A stretch of DNA of 64,000 nt. Origin: Isoetes taiwanensis (taxonomy: Eukaryota > Streptophyta > Lycopodiopsida > Isoetales > Isoetaceae). Numbering within the stretch: the stretch's first letter is position 1; every line of letters starts with the position of its first letter. Positions 1 through 12,059 of the stretch are shown piece after piece. The notes under the pieces are model-generated. The model was not told the DNA's origin. It ran no database searches and saw only the letters and a list, made by a program, of their open reading frames with translations. Location: contig JAJEKV010000031.1 of NCBI GenBank assembly GCA_021234155.1, forward strand, positions 6,464,748 through 6,528,747, given 5' to 3'. A program made the position numbers and the translations under genes.

Positions 1-1240
1 CTGTGTGATTGGATGCAACCATATTCTAATGAGAATGGTTGTACTTTGACTTTTTCGGGCCTTTCTCGACTAGCGAGTCGAGAAAGACACTACTTCCCAC
101 GTGATTGGATGCAGTTATATGGAATGAATGTTCTCTATTGTAATTTGATTTCACCATTCTTTTCTTCGTTTTGACTAATGGCACCGTAATTGTTAATCAT
201 ACTCTCCTTGCTCCGTGGTTCGTGCACGATCCCACACCCACAAGACAGCATCCCGCTCGGGCATCACGAGACCCGCTCCAGGCGGCACAGGTCCCACTCA
301 AGGCGGAAGAAATACCGTTCAGGCACAGAACCCGCTCACGCTACACTCTTGCCCGGCCTTTGGGATAAGGTTGCTCGTGAATGCAGACGCCATGCACACC
401 CTCGGGATAAAGAAGACGCGAAGAAATTTCATGAAGTCTAGGAAGCTCAAAGCATCTTGCAAGCATTGCATAACATACACGGAGGTTGGGGATGGAGCAT
501 ATTCGATGAAAAAGTCATGGGAGGAGAGTGGAGAAGTCGGGTGGATGTGTCACCCCGTGGGCTCGCAGAGGCACCTCCACGTGAGGCATTCCACACACTT
601 CGGGTTGCCCCCCAGGCTTACAAATCGGCGTGAAGAAGCGCCGCAGTTAATCCCCTAAGGTGGACCACCTACCACGATGATGTAACTGTAGTGACAGCAA
701 GACCGCCATGGTCTCTGCGTCCGATGTAAAATACATTGTACCTATTCAATTTATTAATAAAAATTCTTTTTCAACTACGGCTTTGGTTTCAATCTTTAAT
801 GAATTTCCTTTGTTTCAGTTGCATTGTTCTTGTTCTCGACTCGCTATCCAGAGAAAACTGGAAGAAAGCTTGGATGCACACTAACAGACAAAAATTCGAA
901 TTAAGGATAGTTTTCGGGTCGGGGTGCTCTTTTTTGTGTAAATTAACAAGGTTCCGAAAAAAAGTGGGAATGGAATGAGTCCCACTTTAATTAAATACGA
1001 CTTTTAATTGATATTGTCAATGCTAATACTCGGACTAATAATTTGTCAAAAACTATACATGTAACTTCTGTTGATCCATTCCTTTTCGTTCTTGCATTCA
1101 TATTAGTTTAAAATTATTGGTCAAAATGAGCAGGTGCCAGATGGTAGTCAAAATGAGCATACCTGCAATTAGCTCAACGTATTATGGCAACATTGAAGAA
1201 TCACAAAGATGGTGCTTAATTAGCAATCAACGTGGGTTAC
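1..1240. other. Unassigned sequence, no recognised gene
   Basis: The part from about 215 to 660 is clearly more GC-rich than the rest and has an open frame of about 147 codons on the + strand. I see no motif, signal peptide or family resemblance in its translation. It is followed by AATAAA-like A/T-rich sequence near 755, so it may be a piece of an old element with a polyadenylation region. A near-repeat of 'gtgattggatgca' occurs at about 4 and 102. From 740 to 1240 the sequence is A/T-rich and shows nothing. Confidence 0.3.
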
Positions 1241-1249
1241 CAGATTCAG

Positions 1250-2225
1250 CTTAGACATTATGGCAGGCTCCTGGATTAAAGAAAATTATATCACTTGAGG
1301 TAGAAGTAGAATAAAACAGATCCACCTTTAACCGAAGGGCTTTCAGATCAAGGCAATCCTGGCCGTTGATTTTTGCCATGTTATAGGGCATAACAGGCAA
1401 GCAAACTCTGGAAGGGGTAACAACATGCATGATAATCCAGCGATGTGCATGATTCAACCCTGGATTCAGCTTCGAATGCTGATAATCTAGGCTGGGAGCA
1501 TCTACGAACCTCTGATAACAGAGAGATAAGCCTTCCGAACCTCTGAATATCGATCTACCGCTTCCCAGATCTCTGATAACCCAGCTAACAATCTATCAAA
1601 CCTCAGATAATCCAGCCATGGATGAGGAAGCTTGCCTGCCTGGTTAAAGGGAATAAACACCCCAACTCTCTGGGCTCGCCCGTTTATCTGAGGTAATGGG
1701 CTCTCAGGGCTGTTTATCTCCTTCATAAGGACTCTAGCATACATGCGACAGCCTTAACTGGCAGGCTTTTGGATCAAAGCAATCTTGAATGTCCGTTGCA
1801 GATCCGTGATATGCCAGAACTAGCTGATTGTAGCTTCGGATTCAGGTCTGGATGTTGATGTCTTGGTCTGGATACTGATAATTTTGCCCTGGGTCTGATA
1901 ATCATGCTATAGCCACTGATAAACATCGTTGTGGGTCTGATAATCCTGCATCGGGTCTTCATAATCCAGGCTTGGTATTCAGCGTCGGTAGCCTGCCGGT
2001 TGAAGGGATTCACCTCCCTTGCTCTTCCATTATGCCAGATAAATCAGACATAATGGGCTCACACCCTGCTCTCCCATTACGCCAGATAAAATGGGCGAGC
2101 CCCTCCAGGCTCGCCCATTTATCAGACATAATGGGAGAGCAGGGGAGGTGAACCCCTTCATAGAGGAACATAGCAATAAAAAACAAGGTGTTGCGCATAG
2201 AGGGTTGCCCTCTATGGCTGGAGGG
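1250..2225. repeat. Foldback/short-repeat cluster rich in GATAAT words
   Basis: The block is built of diverged copies of the same phrases, such as 'ctgataatcc', 'tggcaggct..tggat.aaag', 'gcccgtttatctga' and 'cattatgccagataaat', in both orientations. Its right part is a strong inverted repeat: arms 2060-2102 and 2109-2150 pair around a loop of about 6 nt with few mismatches. Outer arms (about 1998-2040 with 2120-2164) can pair alternatively. A perfect 9-bp hairpin with a 3-nt loop follows at about 2198-2218. This looks like a foldback or non-autonomous DNA element. No target duplication was identified. Confidence 0.6.
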
Positions 2226-3245
2226 TGAAGTGGCTTAAATCATACTTCAAAGTCATGTTTTCACTATCAATGGAAATTGCCACTTCAAAACAATACAATA
2301 CTTGATATCATGACTTTATAGAAATTGGTCTGAAGAAATCTTTGGTGCTCAGCATGGAACACAATTCTAATAGAGCAGAGAATGGAAATACATGTTTTGT
2401 TAGCATAGAAATGAGAGTAACTCCTTGAAGACCTCTGATCTGTTTTTTGTGCTTGTTATGGGCAATACCAAAAAGTTATTAATTTCTGCAATTATTTGGT
2501 TTAAGAGCTTTTCATGCTCTTTAAGTGGCTATAACATGCATATTTTTAAAAAGCCACTCGCTTATGTGGTGATGTGAGATATTCGAGGTATATGCCAGAA
2601 TATACCCGGATATACCTGATGACCGCCTGTGGTCAGTCATTTTGCCCATCGCCTGCATTGGTGATCGACCCAGTCGCCCTTGTTTCGACCGGGCAAACTG
2701 GCATGCATCCCACTGCTACACCATTCCAATGTCGAAGGTGCGAACTACCAGAATCTGCTATCTCGAGGAATGGGGACTTATCGAGCGCACCCTTCGTGAC
2801 CTGTCCAACCGTCCAATCATAGCAATAGCCACCACGGTATTGATTAGGCTAAAAAATCTTATGCCGAAGTTAGTTGTTTCCAAAACTCGGATACAAAGGG
2901 AGCCGCAAAATTTGAGGTTTGGCTTGAATACAAGTACTACGACATGTTATGCCTAAAAGTGACAAGTGATGCTTGTATAAAAAATGTCTTTCGTGGTTTA
3001 TCTGCTGAATTCTCATTGCTACTTTGTAAATCATTTATGAATTATGCACAAACAGCTTACCTTGATTTATCTATATATGATGTCTTACGTCATTTCTATT
3101 GTTCGCATTGATGGATGCAGTTACCTAAGCTTAGCTCATCCTCTGCATCTTATCTTCCAAATTCATGCCTTGAAATCAGCTTCCAAAATATCATTTTTTT
3201 TATATCTTTCACATGGTTCTATTTATGTCTAAACTTCTATTGCAG
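2226..3245. other. No recognised gene
   Basis: A/T-rich sequence. Open frames of up to about 104 codons at 2642-2956 show no recognisable motif. A local inverted motif ('gtatatgcc..atatacc') lies at 2587-2622. The only coding-like signal is the splice acceptor 'ctattgcag' at 3237-3245, which leads into the transporter exon. Confidence 0.4.
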
Positions 3246-3375
3246 GTTTGATGGGTTTACAAGCACATTCCAGGATAAGTCATTTAACGGTTACAACATG
3301 GAAATTCTCAATCAAGTGTTATATGTCACTCTCTGGTTCTGTCTACTCACATCAGACCTAGCCAAAACCTTTCAG
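3246..3375 (+). pseudogene. Exon fragment of a UDP-sugar (SLC35B/UTR-type) transporter
   Basis: After a good acceptor (pyrimidine tract then GCAG, ending 3245), the frame starting with the codon at 3247 reads FDGFTSTFQDKSFNGYNMEI and then LNQVLYVTLW. This is the characteristic DGFTSTFQDK..GY.MEI.NQ segment of plant endoplasmic reticulum/Golgi UDP-galactose/UDP-glucose transporters of the UTR2/UTR5 type (SLC35B family), recalled from family knowledge. Family members continue with further transmembrane helices. Here the likeness fades after about 3340 and the frame stops at 3436-3438. I found no neighbouring exons on either side, so this is probably an isolated exon or relic of a duplicated gene. 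The next 560 bases (3376-3937) show no recognisable coding. Confidence 0.6.
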
Positions 3376-3937
3376 TCAACTGATACATGGGAAACAAAAT
3401 TCTTCAAAGATTGGATAATTGTTTTTGCATTTTTCTAGTCATTATCTATACTAGACCAAAGATATTTGTATTTTGGGTTAATGAAGTTGATAGAAAACCA
3501 TTTGTATTGGTAAGCAACTATTAATGGTCTACTCTTAGTACAAGCTACTTATTAATTGGTATTTTTCCAAGCATACCAGCCACGTTTTGGTCCCATGAAC
3601 CTTCAGAGGTTACACTTATCAGTATGGTTGTCTTTACACTCGACAGAGAGATACCATTTGACTATGCTGGGTCATTCACTTGGGCAATTCTTGGACATCA
3701 CTTCTCATGGACCCTGTGCCTTTGGCTGTCTTTAGATGATCGTATTCCAGCTTTTGCAAGTATCAAGAATTGTATTGGCATATTATATCAATTATGTACT
3801 GGCCAAAAGTTGCTCCTTGGTTTCCTAAAACTATCTTTAATTGGTTATGTATTGGACGGATAAACAAGATGAAGTAGCCTCCATCTACAACATAGTTGCA
3901 AGGGCAACCCACAGTGCTTTTTACTCTGCCTCTTTTT

Positions 3938-3991
3938 ATTGGTCTCCGTGGACGTTAAAAAATCTATTCTATTCTATTCTATTCTATTCTT
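3938..3991 (+). mobile_element. LINE-B 3' end with (TATTC)n tail
   Basis: The segment 'ttggtctccgtggacgttaa' followed by an A-rich spacer and five TATTC/TCTAT units is the terminal part of the LINE-B family. The same ending occurs reversed at 57917-57960 and elsewhere. Upstream sequence (3890-3937) is diverged, so only the last ~50 bases plus the tail are secure. Confidence 0.65.
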
Positions 3992-4059
3992 TAATGGTTT
4001 TTTCTCTCTCTATTTTTATCTAGAGGAAGGAATCAGAATCCCCTTCAGTTGAGAGGTAT

Positions 4060-4968
4060 GTGGATTGCTCTTCCTCTCAATATAATTCTGAGACCCCAGT
4101 AGATTGTGTTTTGGAGACTCCGGTCTTGATCCCATCAAGCATGCCCCCTTTGGAAACTGGATCTGTGATGCCCTCTTCCCCTGTGCTTGGGAAGGGATCA
4201 CTTGCTGGTGATGCGCCCTCTTCTAGGGTGCATGTAGCTGATGTGCCTCCTGGGGTGCCCCTGGATACCTCTCAGGATGCCAGGGCAGCAGCCCCAACTC
4301 CTGTGCGCCCGGCCTGGCGGAGCAATGACACTGTTGCTCGCATCACTCGGCCGGGGTTTTCAGATTGGATCAAGCGCAAGGCTCCGGAGTGTAGGACTGC
4401 CCGTGTTCAAGAGGCTCTGAAATTTGTGGAGGATCATCACTCTGTTGACCTGCAGGCAGCTCTTCCAGAGACTCCATGGATAGATATTGATCATACCAGG
4501 CATGTTCAGACTATTGAGAATCTAGTTTCATTTGCAGTGTTGGGCTACTTCACGGGTTACATATTGGACACGAGGAGGTTTAGCTCTTGGCTTGCTGGAC
4601 ATCTGAGGCGGATTGGTTTGCCCAGTATCGAGTCTGAAAATTCCTCCCAAATAATTTTTTCATAATCATGTTTGAGGCCGAGTCTTGATCTACGGCAATT
4701 GGTTAGTCGAGGGGTGGATACTTTGGGTGACTCATATGTGTTGTATCAGTATTATACTCCGGCAATGTCCACCAGTTCTTTGACAGCGGTTAAAATCTCG
4801 TGTTGGTTCCAGATTCAGGATCTTCCTCCTGATCTGATGGTGCCTGATTTCTTGGTTTCTATGGCTAATGGCCTAGGTGTATATTTGGCTCATTCTATTG
4901 TGCAGGTCCCCAAGATCCGTTTGCTCGCATGCTTTGCGACTGTGCCCACTTCTCTTCCAATGACGTAG
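4060..4968 (+). pseudogene. LINE-A ORF1 (RNA-binding protein)
   Basis: Two consecutive frames (4060-4662 and 4672-4965), interrupted by stops, encode about 300 residues. The second half (WFQIQDLPPDL then a hydrophobic stretch near 4810-4960) resembles the DUF4283-like core of plant L1 ORF1 proteins, which bind the element RNA. A Gly/Arg-rich tail (RGRGRLAAGRPLDG) lies in a third frame around 5220-5265, typical of the basic region that follows. A cysteine knuckle was not found. Nonsense and frame changes make it non-functional. Confidence 0.55.
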
Positions 4969-5619
4969 TGGTCCCCGCATTTTCTCGTTCGATTGAAGCT
5001 TTTGAATGGCTCTGAGATCCCATGGATGTTTCCATCTATTGTGCCGCCATCCGACCCCTCGCTGATGATCCCCGCCGGTGCCGGGTGATGTGGTAGGGGT
5101 TGCAGGTGCTTGTGCAGGGGCCCGGGATTCCTTTGTTCCAGAGGTAACAGGCGGAGGACTCCGTGGTGCAGTGAATGGAGTTGGACGAGGTGGTGGTGTG
5201 GTTGGGAGAGGTGGTGTAGGACGAGGCCGGGGCAGGCTTGCTGCTGGCCGCCCATTGGATGGCAGGGCTAGGGGACGTGGTGGCTCAGGGGAGGGCTCAG
5301 ATGATGATTTGGTTGTGGCTAGGTCCGAGGGACGTGGCCGGGAGGGGCTGGTGATCCTGCTGGGGATGTCCAGGTAGCGGTATGTGCTGAGCATGAGGTG
5401 GCTGGAGCAGCCCGGTTGGAGGTTGAGACTAGTGTGGCCCATGACCCTATGGAGGTGCCTGGGGGACTTCCAACACGTGTTGGAAGTGGAGTGTCACGTA
5501 CAGCAGCTGTGGGTCACTTTGTTGTGATTAATCCTCTGGCTCTAGGTGATGACTATGTGGAGTTGACTGATGGCCTGGTGGGTGGGCATGTGGGGCTTGA
5601 CACTTCTCCTCCCGAATGA

Positions 5620-8600
5620 ATAGGTCGATCCTCGGTTGGAATGTGCGAAGGGCGGTCCTCTAGTAGTAAGAGGGCCCGTGTTTCTTTGGCACTTCGGCAG
5701 CCAAGGCCCCGATATTGTTTGCATTCAGAGCATAAGTGTCACTGGGGTGATATGTCTAGGCTCATGAATATGGTTGGTAGGCGGTTGCCTCTATTGCTTC
5801 TTCTTCCGGGCTTTAAGTGGGGGTACTCTTATTGCTTGGAGGATGGATGTGCGTGTCACGTGACTCTGCAGCGGCACAAGTTTGGTCTGGGTGGGCAATC
5901 ATTAAGTGGTTGGAGGGAGGGCAAGAGTGGGGGATTGTTAATGTTTATGCCCCTAATCAGCCCTCTCACGGGGTGCTTTATGGGCCACGATTGAATAAGT
6001 TGCGAGCCCTTGGTGGGTTGCGTGTCGCTTGGTTGTTGTTAGGGGACTTCAATATGGTAGAGCGAGTAGAGGATCGCTCAGTTCTCCGGAACCCGTGTTG
6101 TGCATGGGTTTGAGAGGGACCAAAGGGTCTCGTTTGTTGCAGGATTTGGCCTTGGTTGAGGTCCCTGGGGACTTGTCTTTCACCTATTGTAATAGGCAGA
6201 TTGGTGCGGGCCGGGCGTATGCTAGACATGACCCGGTGTTATGCTTCCCCATGTGCACCTTTGGATGGTGTGCCCCCTCTTTGCGCCCGGAGTAACATTC
6301 AATCTACCTCCATTTCTGATCATTACCCTCGGGTTTTGTCGGTCGAGGTGCGATTGCCTCTCGGCCCTCTAGGGCGGTGTTCCGTTTGAACACCCGGCCT
6401 ACAGGCCGATGCGGATTTCGGCCCGGTGCGCTGAGTTGTGGCTTGATACCTTTTCATCTCTGAAGGGTATGTCTGGTATGGTGACTGCCTTGGCCAGGGT
6501 GAAGCGTTTTGCCAAGGTCTTTGGTAGGCAGCGTGTGCAGCAGGAGCGGCAGGAGTTGCATGGTCTCTATCGAGTTGGAGAGGATTCTGGGCGCAGCCTT
6601 CGATGGCATTAGGGAGAATGCAAAGTTGCAGCGTATTGTTGCTCCTCGGCAGTTAAAGTCACGAGAGACACGTGTGAAGGCAGCCCTTACCTGGTTGAAG
6701 GAGGGGGACACAAGTTAAATTCGGTTCTTCTTGAGCGGCTAGGCAACGCGGCGATATCGCAAAGATCTATGGCGTCCCCTTACTTTGCCCTGATGGCGGA
6801 CTTTGGAGGATCCCGCTGATTTGCAGAGGTATGTGCATGCCCATTTCTCGGGGTTTTTCGCCTGGCCTCTTTCCCTATGAGCAAGAGATGCGGGAGCTTG
6901 TTTTGGGGGCTATTAAGCCATCTATTCTCGGCTCACCAACGTGAGAGCTTGGAGCGAGAGCTCTCCAGAGAGGATTTAACTACGGTATGTATGTGCATGG
7001 CCAAGGATAAATGTCCTGGACCGGATGGCATCCCCTGTGGAGTTCTTTTCAGACTTATTGGGAGTGGGCTGGTGAGTCGGTGTACCAGTGTACCTTGAGT
7101 TGCTTGCAGTCTTCTCAAATGGATAGGATCTTGAATACCGCATGCATTTCCTTGATTCCTAAGGTTAAGCGACCTTCTACTATTAATGATTGGAGGCCTA
7201 TCTCCTTGTTGTCCTCTCGTGTATAAGATTATTGCGAAAAGCCCCGGCGGAGAAGTTGAAGCCGGTGTTGACTTCTTCCATTAGTAAGGTGCAGTCTGGG
7301 TTTGTCCCTGGGAGGAACATTTTGACTAATGTTGCTGCAGCATATGAGGGCCTTTATTGGGCCAGAAGAACAGGGCAAGGCATTTCCTATCTTAAGCTTG
7401 ACTTTGCCAAAGCTTACGATAGTGTCCGTTGGGGAGTTCTTATGCGCCATGATGTTAGCGTTGGGCGGGTCCACGCTTCTTGATCATGAAGCATGCATAG
7501 GTCAGACGGGCTACTCTGGTGGGTGTGTTGGGTGAACCCTCCGCTTTTTTCTCCTTAGGCAGAGGGGTGCGTCAGGGGTGCCCTTTGGCGCCGTTTTTGT
7601 TTACAATTGTGGCGGAGGCACTGTCTTAGTTGTTTTTGGCTGCAGTGAAGGAGGGAGTGGTGGATGGGCTTCAGCTGCGGGATGGTAGCCAAAGAAATTA
7701 TTAACCGGTTTGTCGATGACACTTTCCTCTTCTTGGTGGCGTAAGAGAGGAATTTGCGTAATGTGAAGGGTTTGTTGGATACTTTCTCCTTGGCCTCGTG
7801 CATTCTTCCTCAATTGGGGTAAGTGCTCCGCATTATGGGCCCAAATGACTCGGCCTCCCTTGTTTGGCTCTATTCCCTTGGAAGGTGCTTCCGTAATGTG
7901 TGTACTAAGTCATTGGGTATTCCCTTTGGAGGGCATGTTTCCATGGGGAGGGTGTGGGATGAGATTTTGCGGGGGATTGCGTAAACACCTCAATTGATGG
8001 AAGGGTAGCAAGTTGTCCATGGCAGGTAGGATCACTATTGCCAAGTCAGTACTTTGTAGCACTCATGTGTATACAGCATCTGCGATGCTAGCTCCTGAGG
8101 GTAAGATACAGGCTTTGGATAAGATTGTTCGAAATTTTGTGTGGGGCGGGGATGATGAAGGGGCGGTTGTTAAAGTGGCTTGGTGGAAGTGTCTCCGCCC
8201 CCGGGAGGATGGGGGCTTGGCCATTCTGGATTTAGCGCTGCATAGTAAGGTGTTGGTCTCCAAGTTTGTTTGGAGCATTCTGCAGGATGGAGCATCTTCT
8301 CCTGGTGCGGCACTGTTGTTGCAGTCTCTTCACCATTGTGTGGCGTTTGGAAAGCCGTCTGTGCATGTGGAGTTGCCCTGGGCACTGTTGTATGGTCTCC
8401 GGCCTTTCCCACATGCATCCCCTTTTCTCGCAGGAGTGTTGCGGGCTTGGGATCATGTGCGTGTGCTCTTCCAGCTAGATTATGCCTCAGTTTATCACCA
8501 TTCTTCTCCTTTCTTGTGGGTTCCTTTACCCCCTGCGCACTTGCCCTTGGCTGCCACTGTGCATGCTCGGACGCGAGTTCGTTGGAGGCGAAGTCTTTGT

Positions 8601-9400
8601 GCTCACCTTGGAGGATTGGTATTGGGGTGGTCAGCTAGCTTCGTGGGAGTTCTTTCGAGCTCGCTTTCGCCTGAGGGGCAGTGACCGGGCTATCTGGGAG
8701 CACGTGGCGGGAAGTATTCCGCTACACATACCTATAGTCCCTCAGGATGATGTGGTGGTGCAGGTTTGGAAGGTTCATCCGGATGTTGTGTCTTCTTGCT
8801 TTGTGCGGTCTTGTTACCGGGTGCGGCTATTCATGACACATTAATCGCCCCTTTCGTGCAAGTGGTCTCTGCGGCTTCGGGTTCTCGATGGCGCCGGTTT
8901 GGGCGTGGACATGGAGCTCACTTCCCCAAGGGTTAGGGTGCTTCGTGGCGGTGGTGCACCGTATCGTCGGTGAATGCCCTTGTGAGTCGGTTTAGGCGGG
9001 TGTGAGCCCTCTCGCCCTTGTTGTGGCCTTCATCGTGAGATCGTGGAGCATTGTCCGGTTTTATGCCCTCACTTGCGCTGCCCGGGATTGGGTTAGGGCT
9101 CTATTTCGTGTGAGATTGACTAGCCGCCAGCTTCTTTGCTTCATGTGTATCCTGGTGCTTGGCCGCTCTTGCGGCGACAAGCCTTGCATCCGTCGCGGGC
9201 TTGGTTGGTGTGGTTGATTTGAAGCCGCGGCGGTTGTGAATCTTCGGGGATTCAGCACTGCCGCCTCTCGATTCCTCGACTTCGGTACAAGCTATTTCAA
9301 AGCTTTCTGGTGTTCCCGGGAGTAGTAGAGCGGAAGTTTGCCATTTGGCGGGACTTCTTGGGTGTTGTAGATGGTGATGGTCGGTTTGTACAACAGTAGA
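5620..9400 (+). pseudogene. LINE-A ORF2 (endonuclease, reverse transcriptase, zf-RVT)
   Basis: Fragments in several frames follow the plant L1 order. The endonuclease shows WGIVNVYAPN (about 5929) and LLLGDFNMV (about 6038, the GDFN motif). The reverse transcriptase shows SLIPKVKRP (about 7152), DWRPISLL, GFVPGRNI, LDFAKAYDSV (about 7399, motif A), GVRQGCPLAP (about 7567, motif B) and FVDDTFLFL (about 7710, motif C, normally F/YADD). Thumb-like MAGRITIAKSVL and NFVWGG occur near 8018 and 8135. The zf-RVT CPCC..H..C region is degraded near 9010-9060. There are many frameshifts. Known role of the family: nicking and target-primed reverse transcription in the nucleus. Confidence 0.8.
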
Positions 9401-10340
9401 GTTGCAGTTTTTCTGTGAGTTTGTTGTGGAGTGTCGAGGTATCGCTGTCTCTTTGGGGCAGTTCTCCTTCCTCCTCACTTGCTTTGTAACATTACTATTC
9501 TTTTAATATATTGATGACACAGTTCTTCAAAAAAAAAAAAAATAAGACACAAAAAAAAAGGAGAGCTTAAATATTGATTCAAAAGAACGAGTGGATACAA
9601 AATTATATGCCAGCATTGGCAAAACCTTTTGCTACAAGGGCTACGACTGTTTCAGAGTCAAACATAACGAGTGTCAAGAGGTAACAGCGTGGGCAATTTT
9701 CGAACGGCTTTCTTCAATTTTTTCCGACCACTTAACCCTTTTTAACGTAGTAATCCTTTGATCAAGTGGAACGAATCCTTGAAATGTAACTCCGGCTATT
9801 TCTGCCGTATGCAAAAGAAGGATACCTGACCCAAGATCTGGTTCATGCACCACCAGTTAAAAGAAAACGTACAGGCATGAATAATCTTTTCCCCTGAGTT
9901 TTAGGATATCGTGTTGCAAAAGCTTTAGGATTCAAATTTCAGGACAACCATACTAACAAGCTAATAAAAAGGAAAGAAACAATATCTAGCATGATCCACC
10001 AACCTTTCTGTTTAGATGCTTTCCTAGACCTTTGACCATGTTTGCCAACCCTCAAGACCACCATCAAGGGCTGCACGAATTTCTCCATTATCATATGCAG
10101 TGATAATGCTTTCAGCCACTTCCTTCAATGTCGTTTAATAACTTCTTTGCTTCTACACTGTACACAATATACTACAAAATGTCGGCAGATTCAGAGATTG
10201 ATTCACCCCCATATGCAGACTAAAACTTATACGCAACAATATGTAGCATAATAACAGGGGGTTTTCTTTGTGTTTTTGTACGCTTTTCACTAAGGTTTTC
10301 CTATGATTTCGTGATGTATTCAAATGGCACCATTTCTGAG

Positions 10341-10542
10341 CCATTGATTTTAGCCTCTCTTTTTTTCAATGGTCAACAACCAATGGCTCATAACAAAAGC
10401 CCTTTTTTTGTGCGTGTGGTGCATAATGGGCACATGAAGGGCCATTGATTTTAGCCTTTTTTTTCAATGATCAACAACCAATGGCTCACAACAAAAGCCC
10501 TCTTTTTGTGTGTGTGGTGCATAATGGCCACATGAAGGGCTT
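10341..10542. repeat. 101-bp tandem duplication
   Basis: Two adjacent units beginning 'ccattgattttagcct' at 10341 and 10442 share the order: T-run, 'caatg.tcaacaaccaatggctca', 'acaaaagccc', a GT-rich stretch, 'ggtgcataatgg.cacatgaaggg'. They lie in the largest intron of the GluRS pseudogene. Confidence 0.85.
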
Positions 10543-11224
10543 GAAGGGCGCATGTAGTGCAGTTTCCCCCCTCTTTCTATTCTCAACCAAGGTCCATAGT
10601 GTAAAAATAAATCAATGGTGGAGTGACAGGGTCTGAATCCTGCCAACACATTTCTTATCATAACTTTTGATCTAGAGCTCTGTTTGAGATGATTTTTATT
10701 GCGTTGGAAAGCTCTTTTCGAGATCTTTTTGATAGTGTATGATATGGATATGTTTGGGTAAGTTATCTATGCTAAAACATCAATTTTTCGGCCGGGTTTG
10801 GTAGGCTTTCACATCCTACCAGCTGATTAATACAGGATTGCGCTATTAAATATTGTTTTCTGGCTCATTCCGAATGAAACTTGCAAAAAATTACCATGCA
10901 TTTTTAGATTTTGAGGCAGTTATTAAGCAAATTCCAAGGCTTCTAGATCCTTGTGCTAACAAGCAGAAAAGTTTCCCACTTTGGTTTCTCACCACAAGAT
11001 TCCATGGAGGCCAAAGGCTGCTGTTAAATTCCAGTTGAAAAATGTTTGTGTATGGGTGTTGCAAACTTTATGACTTTTAGAATAATGGGATCAATCTGCT
11101 TTATCTTTATGGTAACTTTTACTTATGTTCTATTTGTTTTATTGTGATCAAATTCAAAAGCTACAGGTGATGAAAGCCTCAAATGAATTCTAGTTTTTTC
11201 TGGTTTGAATTCTAAAATTTTTGT

Positions 11225-11325
11225 CACACCGGGGGGGGTGGGGTGGGGTGGGGGGTGACGTCCCTAAGGCCCCGAAGGGGCCAAATTTTTTTTTTTTGCA
11301 ACACAAACCATTAACATCCAACCGC
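11225..11325 (-). repeat. Repeat family X, partial copy a, with G-rich run
   Basis: The palindrome 'ggccccgaaggggcc', a T-run and 'gcaacacaaaccattaaca' are the reverse of the ending seen at 41865-41920 and 11920-11950. It is preceded by a run of G-tracts (11231-11258) with quadruplex potential on the + strand. This is a fragment of a dispersed element of unknown class. Confidence 0.6.
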
Positions 11326-11629
11326 GGATAAACAGAACCTGGAGACTATTAGTTTGGGGTTTGATTGATTCAGAGAGTTTAACTAACAGGTAAATTTTTT
11401 TTTCCCATTTTGGAAAACTTAATAAACAGGATATTGCAACTGCACAAAGGAAACTGGTTCTTTGAGGCTTGATTTCTCAGCTTCCTTGTTCTTGGGACCT
11501 TTATGAGTTGTATGTATATCTCTAAGTCTCTGCAATTTTATATGGTCATTGCTTGGTGGTTGCAAAGTTTTGGGGTTTGAAATCTCAGCTCCCTACTTTA
11601 CACATCATTCGATGTACCTTAACTATGCT

Positions 11630-11950
11630 ATACATAGGTTTTGTTTGCCTCTGTATCACCATATGTGTGAATACTATATGGTGTTGATTTTGTACGTGCA
11701 AAATACAATTATGAGGGCTCTCACTGCCCTACGTCACCCCCCGTGTGAATATGCACCTAAACCAAAGGGGGTTTAAGGGGGATTTTAATTTAAATGTGTT
11801 GGACCCAATGGTTGTGTTAATTAATGTCAATGGTAGTTATGTGTTGGTTGTTAATGTCAATGGTTGTTATGTGTTGGTTGTTATGTGTTGGGGGATTTAA
11901 TTTTTATATGTTGGATGTTAATGGTTTGTGTTGCAAAAAAATTTTTTTAC
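11630..11950 (+). repeat. Repeat family X, copy b
   Basis: It contains the family core 'gccctacgtcacccccc' (about 11728), 'gtgtgaatatgcac', 'aaccaaagggggtttaaggg' and then 'tgttggacccaatggttgt'. It ends in 'aatggtttgtgttgcaaaaa'. The spacer has short repeats of 'tgtcaatggt.gttatgtgttggttg'. It matches copy c (12060-12357) over about 130 bases with few differences. Confidence 0.75.
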
Positions 11951-12059
11951 AAAATACTTGCTAGGGTCTAATCTAGCAAATACTATACTTCAAGAACTAA
12001 ACCTAGTTAGAAATTGAGAATTTGTCTGTCCTGGTTTAAATCAGGCCCACGCCCTTTAT

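Larger units (their letters stand above)
4016..9541 (+). mobile_element. LINE family A, copy 1 (L1-type, decayed)
   Basis: A nearly full-length non-LTR retrotransposon with ORF1, apurinic-type endonuclease, reverse transcriptase and C-terminal zf-RVT remnants in order, ending at a poly(A) run (about 9529-9541) after 'ttgatgacacagttcttc'. A second copy (39270-41129) ends at the same sequence, which confirms the 3' boundary. The coding sequence is broken by many frameshifts and stops, so it cannot be autonomous. The 5' boundary is not certain; the element may start just after the short-repeat tail at about 4000. I found no target-site duplication. It sits about 130 bp downstream of the GluRS pseudogene's stop codon. 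Confidence 0.85.

Noticed and set aside
215-658. 147-codon open frame as a gene
   Set aside because: No recognisable domain, biased GC composition, overlapping frames of similar length; kept only as unassigned sequence.
2198-2225. Hairpin 'catagaggg..ccctctatg' followed by CTGG, like a Helitron 3' end
   Set aside because: CTGG lies only two bases after the stem and is followed by A instead of T; no TC-type 5' end or Rep/helicase was seen.
4873-5442. Long minus-strand frames rich in Pro/Ser/Thr
   Set aside because: They are the reverse of the Gly/Arg-rich tail of LINE-A ORF1 on the + strand.
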